64,000 nt of DNA. Origin: CAWFGS01 sp963815535. Its GTDB lineage: Bacteria; Pseudomonadota; Alphaproteobacteria; Sphingomonadales; Sphingomonadaceae. Shown here one piece after another: positions 36,409 through 46,291 of the stretch. The stretch is taken from positions 310,001 through 374,000 of the forward strand of contig CAWFGS010000002.1 in the NCBI GenBank assembly GCA_963815535.1. The letters run 5' to 3'. Position 1 is the first letter of the stretch. The number at the start of each line of letters is the position of its first letter. The notes under the pieces are model-generated. The model worked only from the letters and a program-made list of their open reading frames with translations, was not told where the DNA came from and did not search any database. A program made the translations under genes and the position numbers.

Positions 36409-36822
36409 GCTTATTGATCGCTGGTGCGGATTTGGGCGAGATAGTTCCTACGTCGATTGTTTCAAACGGGATTTTGATGATAGCGGCATGGCGGGATGCG
36501 GCAATGTGAAGTGGATCAAGTTACTTTAGCTAATGGCAAATGCGAATAGCTTTGGCAGCCTCACTTGCTCGTGCTGAAATTGACGATGAGCGAAAACAGG
36601 ACATTTATTCCGGAGATCTACAATGAAAGTTTCTCTTCGCAAGCTCATCTTTTATCAGCACAATCTGAGTCGGTTAAAATATCGCGAGCATACTTGCGAA
36701 GCTGAGTCACTAGGATTATTTCCCGGAAATGGAGCTGTCTCAGTGTATAACCGATGCATGCTCAAACTTACCAAGACTAGGCTTTCAGAATTATCGCTGT
36801 TTGCAGAGGGGGGAGAACCTTT
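36409..36822. other. AT-rich interval of 414 nt between the mutase gene and bioB
   Basis: Composition is clearly lower in G+C than the flanking genes. It holds only short ORFs: one from GTG 36405 overlapping the mutase stop (34 codons), one from ATG 36549 (about 28 codons), and one from ATG 36623 whose stop overlaps the bioB start (67 codons, MKVSLRKLIFYQHNLS). I recognise none. It looks like decayed inserted DNA. Confidence 0.5.
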
Positions 36823-36826
36823 ATGA
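36623..36826 (+). CDS. Possible small ORF coupled to bioB
   Basis: A 67-residue ORF lying inside the AT-rich interval. Its TGA overlaps the bioB ATG (ATGA), and GGAG lies 14 nt before its ATG. There is no recognisable domain, and composition is unlike the genome, so it may be a remnant whose stop meets bioB by chance. Confidence 0.3.
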   Translation: MKVSLRKLIFYQHNLSRLKYREHTCEAESLGLFPGNGAVSVYNRCMLKLTKTRLSELSLFAEGGEPL

Positions 36827-37834
36827 CCCGTCCCCGCACCGACTGGACTCGCGACGAAATCGCGGTGCTGTTCGACCTTCCCTTCACCGAATTGCTGTTT
36901 CAGGCCGCGACCGTCCACCGCGCGAACCATCCGGCGGATCAGGTTCAGCTGTGCACACTGCTTTCGATCAAGACCGGCGGGTGTCCCGAAGATTGCGGCT
37001 ATTGCAGCCAGTCCGTCCATGCCGACAGCGGGGTCAAGGCAACCAAGCTGATGGATGTGCGAGCCGTGCTGCAATCGGCCGCGCAGGCGAAGGACAATGG
37101 CAGTCAGCGGTTCTGCATGGGTGCCGCGTGGCGCAATCCCAAGGACCGCGATATGCTGGCGATCGTCGAGATCGTGAAGGGTGTGCGCGACGATGGGCAT
37201 GGAAACCTGCATGACGTTGGGCATGTTGACTCCCAAACAGGCGGACATGCTGGCCGAAGCGGGGCTCGATTATTACAATCACAACATCGACAGCAGCCCG
37301 GAATATTACGAACGCGTGATCTCCACGCGTGGGTTCGACGAGCGGATCGAAACGCTCGACCATGTCCGCAATTCGGGCATCAATGTGTGCAGCGGCGGCA
37401 TCGTGGGCATGGGCGAAACGCGCGCGGACCGCGTCGGCTTCGTCCACACGCTTGCCACTCTGCCGCAGCATCCCGAAAGCGTGCCGGTCAACGCGCTGGT
37501 TCCGGTCAAGGGGACCGTGCTGGGCGATATGCTGGCCGACACGCCGATGGCCAAGATCGACGATATCGAATTCGTCCGCACGGTCGCTGTGGCGCGCATC
37601 ACCATGCCGTTGAGCATGGTCCGCCTGTCCGCAGGGCGCGAAAGCATGTCGGACGCCGCGCAGGCGCTGTGCTTCATGGCTGGGGCAAACAGTATCTTCA
37701 CCGGCGATAAGCTGTTGACTGCCCCCAATGCAGGGGACGACAGCGACGGCGCTTTGTTCGCACGGCTGGGACTGACGCCACTGGCGGGCGAAGAGCCGAT
37801 GCGCGCGGACCGGCCTATGGAACCAGCGGAATGA
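36823..37834 (+). pseudogene. bioB: Biotin synthase (one +1 break as given)
   Basis: The restored 336-residue radical-SAM enzyme inserts sulfur into dethiobiotin. The [4Fe-4S] cysteines are in GGCPEDCGYCSQS; later blocks are NHNIDSSPEYYERVI, CSGGIVGMGET and the [2Fe-2S]-side AGRESMSD and AGANSIFTGDKLLT. The frame slips at about 37190 between IVKGVRD and MGMETCMTLGML. Biotin is the cofactor of the propionyl-CoA carboxylase encoded on both sides, which explains its presence here. The stop overlaps the next start (ATGA). Confidence 0.93.
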
Positions 37835-38232
37835 GCTTGGTACTGTCGCTCGTCATGCTGACGCAGGCGCTTCCGTATAACGGTGCAAAGTGCAATCAGG
37901 CGGAAGCCGACAGGGGCATTCAATTGGAAATGAATGTCTGTGCCGCCGAGCGATTTCGAGCCGCCGACCGTGAATTGAACGCGGCATGGGGTATGGCTGC
38001 CCATGTCGCCAAAGACCGCGAGGCTGAATTCGGTAGCCCGGACGAGCCTTCGTACTTTGCAATCCTGCTTGAGGCGCAGCGGGCCTGGCTGGTTTTCCGC
38101 GATGCGCATTGCAAGGTGGAAGCTGATCGGTATCGCGGTGGCTCGATCAGCCCGCTAATCTATTCCTCGTGCAAGGAAGGGCTGACCCGTCAACGCACGC
38201 AACAGCTCCGCGATTATCTCCGGGAAGGCTAA
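37831..38232 (+). CDS. LprI-like (DUF1311) exported protein
   Basis: A 133-residue protein with a short N-terminal hydrophobic signal segment (MSLVLSLVMLTQALPY). The DUF1311/lysozyme-inhibitor-LprI-like core has four cysteines (KCNQAE, NVCAAE, HCKVEA, SSCKEG), ADRELNAAW and AQRAWLVFRDAHC, the family signature. A periplasmic location is inferred. Its start overlaps the bioB stop, and pccA begins 1 nt after its stop. Confidence 0.8.
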   Translation: MSLVLSLVMLTQALPYNGAKCNQAEADRGIQLEMNVCAAERFRAADRELNAAWGMAAHVAKDREAEFGSPDEPSYFAILLEAQRAWLVFRDAHCKVEADRYRGGSISPLIYSSCKEGLTRQRTQQLRDYLREG

Positions 38233-38233
38233 C

Positions 38234-40254
38234 ATGTTCAAGAAAATCCTGATCGCCAATCGCGGTGAGATCGCATGCCGGGTCATCAAGACCGCACGCC
38301 GGATGGGTATCGCCACCGTCGCCGTCTATTCCGATGCCGATGCGCGCGCGCCGTTCGTGCGGATGGCGGACGAGGCGGTGCATATCGGACCCGCAGCAGG
38401 CAGCGGAAAGCTACTTGCTGGCAGACAAGATCATTGCAGCGTGCGAACAAACGGGCGCGCAGGCGGTGCATCCAGGCTACGGTTTCCTGTCCGAACGGGC
38501 CAGTTTCGTCGAGGCGCTGGAAGCGGCGGGCATCGCCTTCATCGGCCCCCCGACCGGCGCCATCGCGGCGATGGGCGACAAGATCGAAAGCAAGAAACTG
38601 GCCAAGGCCGCCGGCGTCAACACCGTACCCGGCAGTCCCGAAGCGATCGACACCACGGCGGACGCGCTGAAATGGGCCAACGACATCGGCTACCCCGTGA
38701 TGATGAAAGCCAGTGCGGGCGGCGGCGGCAAGGGGATGCGGCTTGCCTGGAACGATACCGACGTGCGAGGAAGGGTTCGAAGCGACCAAGCGCGAGGGGC
38801 TCAACAGCTTCGGCGACGACCGCGTCTTCATCGAAAAGTTCATCGAAGACCCGCGCCATATCGAAATTCAGGTGCTGGGCGACAAACACGGCAACGTCAT
38901 CTATCTGAACGAACGCGAATGCAGCATTCAGCGCCGCCATCAAAAGGTCGTGGAAGAAGCGCCGTCGCCCTTCGTCACACCCGAAATGCGCCGCGCGATG
39001 GGTGAACAGGCGGTCGCTTTGTCCCAGGCGGTCGATTATCACAGCGCCGGGACGGTCGAACTGATCGTCAGCGGCGCGGACAGGACCGGGGCCAGTTTCT
39101 ATTTCCTGGAAATGAACACTCGGCTGCAGGTCGAACATCCGGTTACCGAAGCCATCACCGGCGTCGATCTGGTGGAACAGATGATCCGCGTCGCCGCCGG
39201 GGAACGGCTGACGATGACGCAGGACGACGTCCGCATCGACGGGTGGGCGATGGAAAGCCGCGTCTATGCCGAAGACCCCTATCGCGGCTTCCTGCCCAGT
39301 ACCGGGCGGTTGGTACGGTACGAACCGCCGGTCGAACCGTGGGCAGGCGATTTGCGCGGTCTGCCCCGGGACGGCGGCGGCATTCGTGTCGATGACGGTG
39401 TGCAGGAAGGCGGCGAAGTGTCGATGTTCTACGACCCGATGATCGCGAAGCTTATCACCTGGGGTGAAACCCGCGATGCGGCGGCAGCCTTGCAGGTGCG
39501 GGCGCTGGACGCATTTCGCATCGAGGGGTTGGGGCACAATGTCGATTTCCTGTCCGCCATTATGCAACATCCACGGTTTTTGAGCGGGAATATCACCACC
39601 GGCTTCATTGCGGAGGAATATCCGGACGGGTTCGAAGGGGCGGCGGCATCGCCCGAAACGAAACGCATCGTCGCAGCCATCGGCGGTGTCATCGCAACTA
39701 TCGATGCGGACCGGGCGCGGCGGATCGATGGCCAGTTGAATGGCGCGACCCTGCCGACCGGAGACTGGTCGGTGCGGCTGGACGACACGGATTATCAGGT
39801 TCGCATGGAAGAAGACGCCATCACCGTCGATAGCGAAACGGTCGAACTGGAGATGGAATATACGCCGGGAAGTGAAGTCGTCGCGGTCGAAGCGGACGGC
39901 GATATGCTGACGGTGCAATTGAAGCGCACCAGGGCCGGTTACCGCATCACGACCCGCGGCGCGGCGCATTCTCTACGAATATTGCCCGCGCATGTCGCGC
40001 CGTTGGCAAGCCACATGATCGAGAAAATCCCGCCTGATCTCAGCAAGTTTCTGATTTGCCCGATGCCGGGCCTGCTCGTCAAACTGCACGTCGGCGAAGG
40101 CGAGGAGGTTCAGCCCGGCCAGCCGTTGGCGACGGTCGAGGCGATGAAAATGGAAAACATCCTGCGCGCGGAAAAGGCGGGAACCGTTGCGGCTATCAAC
40201 GCGCAGCAGGGAGAGAGCCTGGCGGTGGATGCGGTAATCCTGGAACTGGAATAA
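38234..40254 (+). pseudogene. pccA: Propionyl-CoA carboxylase, biotin carboxylase/carrier (alpha) subunit (two +1 breaks as given)
   Basis: The restored 672-residue subunit carboxylates its own biotin with ATP and bicarbonate. It has the N-terminal biotin carboxylase (FKKILIANRGEIACRVI, HPGYGFLSERASF, ATP-grasp KASAGGGGKGMRLAW, ERECSIQRRHQKVVEEAPSP), a middle BT-type linker domain, and the C-terminal biotinyl domain with the modified Lys in EAMKMEN (AAA codon near 40147). Frame breaks are near 38402 and at 38766 (extra C before GAGGAAGGG). Its partner is pccB. Confidence 0.93.
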
Positions 40255-40273
40255 CCGCGTGCTTACGGCCCGA

Positions 40274-41395
40274 TTACAGCCCGTCGGCAAGCTCGGCATC
40301 GAGAAATTCGCCGACATCCTTCAGCGAAACGTTGCGGTCGTAATAGGCGTGCCCAATGCCGTTGAGCAGGATGAAGGGCAAACGGCCCGCGTCCATCTTT
40401 TTGTCGTGCCGCATATGATCGACCAGCGTTGCGCCGTCGCATCCCAGTTTGAGCGCGCCAAGTGAGGCAGGCAGTCCGACGCTTTCAACGGCTTGGCCAA
40501 TCCGTACCGCGTCCGCTTGCGAACATGATCCTTGCCGCGCGGAAAAGCGTGCGGCCAGCGCCATACCCAAACCTACCGCCTCGCCATGCAGCAATCGGTC
40601 CGAAAACCCCGTTTGCGCTTCCAATGCATGGCCGAACGTATGACCCAGGTTCAAAAGCGCCCTTACGCCGGTCGTTTCGCGTTCGTCCTGCGCAACGATG
40701 CGCGCTTTTGCCGCAACGCTATGGGTAACGGCGTAAGCCAACGCTTCAGCGTCGCCCGCAATGACTGCATGGCCGTTCGTTTCGCACCATCGGAAAAATT
40801 CCGCGTCGCCGAGCACACCGTATTTCAGGACCTCTGCAAATCCGGCACGCATTTCGCGCGGGGGTAGAGTGGACAGGGTTCGCGTGTCCGCCAGCACCAG
40901 AGACGGTTGGTGAAATGCACCGATCAGGTTCTTTCCCGCAGCGGTGTTGATCGCGGTTTTGCCGCCGACGCTGGAATCGACCTGCGCCAGCAATGTGGTC
41001 GGTATCTGGATAAAGCCGCAACCCCGTTTCAGAACGGCGCAGGCAAAGCCCGTCAGATCGCCTACGATACCGCCACCCAGGGCCAGCACCTGATCGCCCC
41101 GCTCGACCCCTTCTGCCAGCAGCCAATCGGTCACCGCGCGCAAACCGTCCCAGCTTTTCGATGCTTCGCCCGGTTCGACGATATGCCAGCAGGGTTCGTA
41201 ATCGGCGGCATCCAGCGCCGCGCCCAATGCATTGCCCCAGGCGGCGCGCACGTTGCGATCGGTGACGATCGGAACTCGCCGTTTGCGAAGCAGCGGACCG
41301 ACCTCCACCGCAATGTCATCGATCAAGCCGTGGCCGATGCGAACGTCATAGGATCTTACGCCCGATGCGCCGGTATGGACGGGGATTACAGCCAC
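40274..41395 (-). CDS. aroB: 3-dehydroquinate synthase
   Basis: A 373-residue NAD- and metal-dependent enzyme of the shikimate pathway. Signatures are the NAD-binding LALGGGIVGDLTGFA, IQIPTTLLAQVDSSVGGKTAIN, and the metal ligands in NLGHTFGHALE and LHGEAVGLG. The start is GTG 41395, which overlaps the end of aroK by 10 nt, so aroK-aroB are coupled. Confidence 0.95.
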   Translation of the reverse strand: MAVIPVHTGASGVRSYDVRIGHGLIDDIAVEVGPLLRKRRVPIVTDRNVRAAWGNALGAALDAADYEPCWHIVEPGEASKSWDGLRAVTDWLLAEGVERGDQVLALGGGIVGDLTGFACAVLKRGCGFIQIPTTLLAQVDSSVGGKTAINTAAGKNLIGAFHQPSLVLADTRTLSTLPPREMRAGFAEVLKYGVLGDAEFFRWCETNGHAVIAGDAEALAYAVTHSVAAKARIVAQDERETTGVRALLNLGHTFGHALEAQTGFSDRLLHGEAVGLGMALAARFSARQGSCSQADAVRIGQAVESVGLPASLGALKLGCDGATLVDHMRHDKKMDAGRLPFILLNGIGHAYYDRNVSLKDVGEFLDAELADGL

Positions 41396-42018
41396 CGTTC
41401 GATCGCCTCCAATATCCGTATCGCGGTTTCGTTGTGCGGGGTATCGTCGCTGGAAATACGTATCGGCGCCTGGGCATAAAGGGGTGCGCGCCGTTCGTGC
41501 AGATCGGCCAGAATAGTGCGGGGATCGCCCTGCTGCAGCAACGGGCGGGAGTTTCGACGGGCGGTGCGCTGGACCAATACGTCGATGGAACAGTCGATCC
41601 ACACGGCCAGACCTTTCTTCAGGATCAGCGCGCGCGTCTCTGCCTCGCAAAAAGCGCCCCCGCCCGTGGCGATGACGCCGCTTTCGCGGTCCATCAGGCG
41701 GGCCATGACGCGCCGTTCGCCATCGCGGAAATATCGTTCGCCATAGGTGTCGAACATCTCGCCGATCGACATCTGCGCGGCAGCCTGAATTTCATCGTCC
41801 GCATCGATGAAACCGACCTGCATCATCGCTGCGAGCCGCCGCCCGACTGTCGATTTGCCGGCCCCCATCAATCCGATCAGCACGATGGGTCGCCCGATAC
41901 GGCGCACGATGCCGCCGATCTGTCCATCCGAAATGCTGGCGGCTGGCGCGCCCCCCTTGAATGCAGGCGAGCGCCGCGAGGAGGCTTCTGACGCAGGCGT
42001 TGTTTTGTGCTGGGTCAT
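41386..42018 (-). CDS. aroK: Shikimate kinase
   Basis: A 210-residue P-loop kinase that phosphorylates shikimate at O3. The Walker A is GLMGAGKSTVGRRLA, the shikimate-binding block is FIDADDEI, FRDGERRV follows, and the GGGAF loop is in VIATGGGAFCE. The N-terminal 40 residues are a low-complexity polar extension not present in E. coli AroK. Operon with aroB. Confidence 0.94.
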   Translation of the reverse strand: MTQHKTTPASEASSRRSPAFKGGAPAASISDGQIGGIVRRIGRPIVLIGLMGAGKSTVGRRLAAMMQVGFIDADDEIQAAAQMSIGEMFDTYGERYFRDGERRVMARLMDRESGVIATGGGAFCEAETRALILKKGLAVWIDCSIDVLVQRTARRNSRPLLQQGDPRTILADLHERRAPLYAQAPIRISSDDTPHNETAIRILEAIERWL

Positions 42019-42143
42019 TGCCGCCCTGCCTATACATGGGTTAGGGCGGAGGCAAGAAAGCGGATCGCGGTCGTGTTGGGTTTCGAACGAAGCCCAGCGA
42101 ACTTGCGCCGCAGCGAAGGATTGAGGCTTTGCCGCAAATTACA

Positions 42144-42317
42144 ATGCAGTCATCGGACCGGAATGGCCGCGCATGGTCGAAAGGGCGGTCCATCAAAATC
42201 GTCGGGCTGACGCTGTTGATTGCGGCGCTGGTGACGATGGCGGCATATATCGACGGCGGCCTGCAACCTTTGCATCCAATCACTCAGGATATCGCAGTAC
42301 CGGGGGCGGGCGAATGA
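42144..42317 (+). CDS. Small single-pass membrane protein, unknown function
   Basis: A 57-residue product from ATG 42144 (TTG 42129 would add five residues). It has a basic N-terminus, one hydrophobic helix (IVGLTLLIAALVTMAAYI), then a short extracytoplasmic tail. The stop overlaps the start of the next gene (ATGA at 42314-42317), which supports translation and a shared role with that exported protein. Confidence 0.6.
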   Translation: MQSSDRNGRAWSKGRSIKIVGLTLLIAALVTMAAYIDGGLQPLHPITQDIAVPGAGE

Positions 42318-44200
42318 AGCGCGTCGTGACCGGGGGTGCGGCGCTGACCGTATTGTGCTCGACCCTCGTCATGGCGCAGGACGCGCCTGCATCGCTGTTG
42401 CCGCCATCGCTGCAGGAACCTGCGCCCCGTCCGGCTGCTCGCCCAACCGCGCCCGCCGCGCCCTCTCCACCCTCACGTCCTGCGCCTGACCCATCCAACA
42501 CTCCGCGCGCACCGGCGACCACTTCTACGCCGGTGGTGCAATCCGTTCCCGACAGCTCTTCCTCCGCGCGTGAACCTGCCGCGTCGCAGCGCAGTTCGCG
42601 CGCATCGCAGAACCCCAACCTGCCGACCTTGCGGCAGTTGGAGGCGATGTCGGTGGACGAATTGGACCAGTTGCTGGGGCTGCGTCCGAAATTCGACATT
42701 CCGCCCGGCGCACAACGCACGCTGACGCGTGTGGGTATTCTGGACGAAAGCGAGGGCGGTTTGCCGCCTGAATCTCTATCCGGCCAACCCGCCAGCATAG
42801 TTCGCGCCGCTCTCACTGGTTTACGCGGGCCGATGGTGTCGCGTTGGGGCCACATTTTGGCGCGGCGCGCGCTTGCCAGCCGGTTGGGCGCGCCCGCCGG
42901 GATGGACCCGGTCGATTTTGCGGCCTTGCGCGCCGCCGCTCTCAACACGATCGGCGAACATGCGATCGCTCGCGCCGTCGTGCAGGATGTGGGAACCGCT
43001 GATTGGAACGCGAACCTGACCGATGCGGGGCTGGCGGCCTATCTCGGCACTGCCGATCTGACCGGCGCGTGCCCGGTCATCAGCTTGCAGGGCCGGACTC
43101 GCGAGGATCCCGAATGGATATTGTGGCAGGGTATCTGTACCGCATTCGGCGGGGAAACGTCGCGTGCGCGTGCCAATCTCCAGCGCGCGCTACGCGGCGA
43201 AATCGCGCCCAATATCGACGTTCTGCTGGCCCAACGATATGCGGGCGCCGCGGGACAGGCGCGCAGCGCGGTCAACATCGAATGGGACGATGTCGATGGA
43301 TTGACCCCCTGGCGGTTTGCCGCGGCGAACGCCTTGGGTGAAACGATCCCGGCCGGTTTGATGAGCGATGCGTCGGGCTATTACCTACGGTCAGCCGCGT
43401 TGTCGCCGGCATTGCCGTTGGAGCAGCGCGCGCCCGGCATCGCCCTTGCTGCGCGCGAAGGGCTGGTATCTTCATCCGCGATGGTGGATTTCTACGCCCA
43501 GTTACGCGCGGGCGGCGGGGCCGAGGCCGATCTGATGCAGACGGCCAACGATCTGCGCGCCGCCTACATCGCGGCGGACCCGGCGGAACGTGTGGCGGCG
43601 ATACGTTCGATCTGGGGCGGGACCGATGCAATTCCGTACGACCGGCAGGTTCTGACCGCCTATGCCGCAGCGCGTATTCCCGTATCGCAAGCGCTTGCCG
43701 ACGATGCGGGACCGCTGATCGCATCGATGCTGGCGGCGGGCCTGGAACGCGATGCCATGCGCTGGGCAAGTGTGGTGGTGGAAGGAAGCGCAGGCTGGTC
43801 GATGCTGGCGCTGGCGCAACCCGTGCGGGCAAACCCGGTCACATCCGGACAGTTCGATGATTTCGTGGACCAAGACGAGTCGCCGGGCCAGCGGCGGTCG
43901 GCTTTCCTGTTGGCGGGATTGAGCGGATTGGACAGGATGGATGCCGACACGGTTGCCGATTACGATGGCGACCTGTCCGCCGATCTTGCACGCGAAACCC
44001 GGTGGAGCAGATTGATTTCCGCTGCCGGGCGCGCGCGCAATCAGCCGATGGTGTCGTATCTGGCGGCGGTCGGAATGCAGGGGAGCGGCTGGGACAAGAT
44101 GACCGCCCGGCATCTGTACCATATCGTGTCTGCGCTGAACGATTGCGGTTTGCAGGCCGAAGCGCGCATGATCGCGGCGGAGGCGATAGCGCGCGCCTGA
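42314..44200 (+). CDS. Exported alpha-helical repeat protein of unknown function
   Basis: A 628-residue protein. The signal peptide (MKRVVTGGAALTVLCSTLVMA, cleavage likely after MAQDA) is followed by a Pro/Ala/Ser-rich linker of about 70 residues, then an Ala/Leu-rich helical body resembling TPR-like or SLT-like helical bundles (AALRAAALNTIGEHAIAR, ARANLQRALRGEIAPN). No catalytic motif is seen. It lies just before xerD. A periplasmic, envelope-related role is inferred from the signal peptide only. Confidence 0.8.
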   Translation: MKRVVTGGAALTVLCSTLVMAQDAPASLLPPSLQEPAPRPAARPTAPAAPSPPSRPAPDPSNTPRAPATTSTPVVQSVPDSSSSAREPAASQRSSRASQNPNLPTLRQLEAMSVDELDQLLGLRPKFDIPPGAQRTLTRVGILDESEGGLPPESLSGQPASIVRAALTGLRGPMVSRWGHILARRALASRLGAPAGMDPVDFAALRAAALNTIGEHAIARAVVQDVGTADWNANLTDAGLAAYLGTADLTGACPVISLQGRTREDPEWILWQGICTAFGGETSRARANLQRALRGEIAPNIDVLLAQRYAGAAGQARSAVNIEWDDVDGLTPWRFAAANALGETIPAGLMSDASGYYLRSAALSPALPLEQRAPGIALAAREGLVSSSAMVDFYAQLRAGGGAEADLMQTANDLRAAYIAADPAERVAAIRSIWGGTDAIPYDRQVLTAYAAARIPVSQALADDAGPLIASMLAAGLERDAMRWASVVVEGSAGWSMLALAQPVRANPVTSGQFDDFVDQDESPGQRRSAFLLAGLSGLDRMDADTVADYDGDLSADLARETRWSRLISAAGRARNQPMVSYLAAVGMQGSGWDKMTARHLYHIVSALNDCGLQAEARMIAAEAIARA

Positions 44201-44225
44201 CGGTCCGCCGATCGCGCGCCCTGCC

Positions 44226-45179
44226 ATGCCCACCCCACCCGTTAAATCGAGTTCCATCGACGGGTTTCTAGCCATGCTGGCGGCCGAACGCGGAGCGGCG
44301 GCGAATACCATCGCCGCCTATCGCCGCGATCTGACCGGGGCGCAGGAACTGCTGGGCGATCTGGTACAGGCGGATGCCACGGCCCTTGCATCATTGGGTG
44401 AAAGATGGGCGAGCCTGGCGGGGTCGAGCGTGGCGCGCAAAGTGTCCGCTCTGCGCCAGTTCTATGGGTTCTGCATCGATGAAGGCTTGCGCGGCGACGA
44501 TCCGTCCGCCGCCTTGCCCCGGCCGGCCGCTCGCCGCCCCTTGCCGAAGATATTGTCGCACGACCAAGTTGAAAAACTGTTCGCCCGCGCGGAGCTCGAA
44601 GCGATTTCGGGTAAGCCTTTGCCGATGCGGCTGCTGGCCATGCTGGAGCTGCTATACGGGTCCGGCTTACGTGCAAGCGAACTGGTAGGCCTGCCGCTGT
44701 CCGCCGTGCCGCGCGATGCGCCGTTTCTGACCGTGTCGGGAAAGGGCGGGCAGTCCCGCATGGTTCCCGTCAGCCATCGGGCCATCGCTGCCCTGCAGGC
44801 GTGGTTGCCGCTACGAGAAAGCCTCGTGGACCGGGCGAACCCGTTCCTGTTTCCGTCGCGCGGCAAGCATCTGGGCCGTATCAGACTGTTCCAGATGCTG
44901 AAGGAATTGGCAGTTCGCGCCGATCTGCCCCCGGATCGGATCAGTCCGCATGTCCTGCGCCACGCTTTCGCAACCCACCTGCTGGAAGGCGGCGCGGATC
45001 TGCGCGTCTTGCAGACCATGCTGGGCCATGCGGATATCGCGACGACGCAGATTTACACCCATGTCGATAGTGCGCGACTGGTGGCGATCGTCAACGAACG
45101 CCACCCGCTGGCGCAAAACTCGCATGCGGCCGCGTCTTTTGCCCACACCTCTCTTGCCGATGGGCAGGCGACCGCGTAG
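44226..45179 (+). CDS. xerD: Site-specific tyrosine recombinase XerD
   Basis: A 317-residue recombinase that resolves chromosome dimers at dif with XerC and FtsK. The N-terminal SAM-like domain (LAAERGAAANTIAAYRRDL) is followed by the catalytic domain with Arg in YGSGLRASELVGL, Lys in SGKGGQSRMVP, His-x-x-Arg in SPHVLRHAFATHLLEGGAD, and the nucleophile Tyr in IATTQIYTHVD. Assignment to XerD rather than XerC rests on its place beside accA, usual in alphaproteobacteria. Confidence 0.9.
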   Translation: MPTPPVKSSSIDGFLAMLAAERGAAANTIAAYRRDLTGAQELLGDLVQADATALASLGERWASLAGSSVARKVSALRQFYGFCIDEGLRGDDPSAALPRPAARRPLPKILSHDQVEKLFARAELEAISGKPLPMRLLAMLELLYGSGLRASELVGLPLSAVPRDAPFLTVSGKGGQSRMVPVSHRAIAALQAWLPLRESLVDRANPFLFPSRGKHLGRIRLFQMLKELAVRADLPPDRISPHVLRHAFATHLLEGGADLRVLQTMLGHADIATTQIYTHVDSARLVAIVNERHPLAQNSHAAASFAHTSLADGQATA

Positions 45180-45188
45180 CGCGGCGGC

Positions 45189-46139
45189 ATGAAAACCTAT
45201 CTCGAATTCGAGAAGCCGGTGGCCGAGCTGGAAGCCCGCATCGCCGATCTTCGCGCCGCGGGGGAGGGCGACGACGTCGATATCTCCAACGAATTGCAGC
45301 GCCTTGAACTCAAAAGCGCCGACCTGCTCGCATCCCTTTACGCAAAACCTGACCCCGTGGCAGAAAACGCAGGTTGCCCGCCATCCCTCGCGCCCGCATT
45401 TGTGCGATTTCGTGCAGCATGCGTTTCAGCGATTTCGTGCCGTTATGCGGCGATCGCAAGCTTGGCGAGGACGAGGCGATCATTGGCGGGTTCGCAACGC
45501 TGGAGGGGCGGCGGGTCATGCTGATCGGGCATGAGAAGGGACACGACACGGTGTCCCGCCTGAAGCACAATTTCGGCATGGGCAAGCCGGAGGGGTATCG
45601 CAAGGCGATCAGGCTGATGGAAATGGCCGACCGGTTCGGTCTGCCGGTGGTCACGCTGGTCGATACGTCCGGTGCTTTTCCCGGTGTCGAGGCGGAAGAA
45701 CGCGGCCAGGCGGAAGCAATCGCGCGTTCGACGCAAGCGTGCCTGGCATTGCGGCGTTCCGATGGTCGCCAGCATCGTCGGCGAAGGGGGATCGGGCGGG
45801 CGCGGTCGCGCTGGCGAGCGCCGAACGCGTGCTGATGTTCGAACATGCCGTCTATTCGGTTATCTCGCCCGAAGGCTGCGCGTCGATCCTGTGGCGCACC
45901 GCGGAAAAGGCGCCGGACGCCGCCGAAGCGATGAAAGTCACCGCGCAGGATCTGCAACGGTTGAAGATCATCGATCGCATCGTGGCCGAACCCGTCGGCG
46001 GCGCGCACCGCGATGCGCGCGCCGCAATCGCGTTCGCTGACCGACGCGATCGGGGAAGAACTCGATGCGTTGGCAGGCCAGTCGCGCCGATGTGCGGCGA
46101 AACCGGCGCGAGGAGCGTTTTCTGCAAATCGGACGGTGA
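45189..46139 (+). pseudogene. accA: Acetyl-CoA carboxylase carboxyltransferase alpha subunit (six +1 breaks as given)
   Basis: AccA forms the carboxyltransferase with AccD for malonyl-CoA synthesis. Conserved blocks occur in shifting frames: YLEFEKPVAELEARIADL, TPWQKTQVARHPSRPH, GDRKLGEDEAIIGGFA, FGMGKPEGYRKAIRLM, VDTSGAFPGVEAEERGQAEA and AVYSVISPEGCASILW. Breaks fall near 45351, 45437, 45752, 45801, 46030 and 46088; six one-base removals restore one frame of 314 residues ending at TGA 46137-46139. Five of the six are explained by a surplus C before G. The gene is essential, so true inactivation is implausible. Confidence 0.92.
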
Positions 46140-46291
46140 TCCGGGCCTTGACAGGTTCACTATGCGGGAACCCGCGATGGGGCCGGGTGGTTGGGGCACT
46201 GAACCGGTTGGGGGTTCGGCATCGAACGGCGCACCGTGTCGATGCCCAATGGCAGCGGCAAACGCTCGCCATCATGGTCACAGGAGGTTTC

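Noticed and set aside
36405..36510. A 34-codon ORF starting GTG in the mutase stop codon
   Set aside because: Too short, in an AT-rich decayed interval, with no family resemblance; noted only as a possible remnant.
44226..45179. Phage or integron integrase as sign of a mobile island
   Set aside because: The protein is a standard-length XerD in its usual place beside accA; there is no att site or phage gene nearby.
275..46139. Programmed ribosomal frameshifting or RNA editing as explanation for the many broken genes
   Set aside because: No slippery heptamers or shared downstream structures occur at the sites, the shifts are many per gene, and they affect unrelated housekeeping genes. A sequence artefact is simpler.
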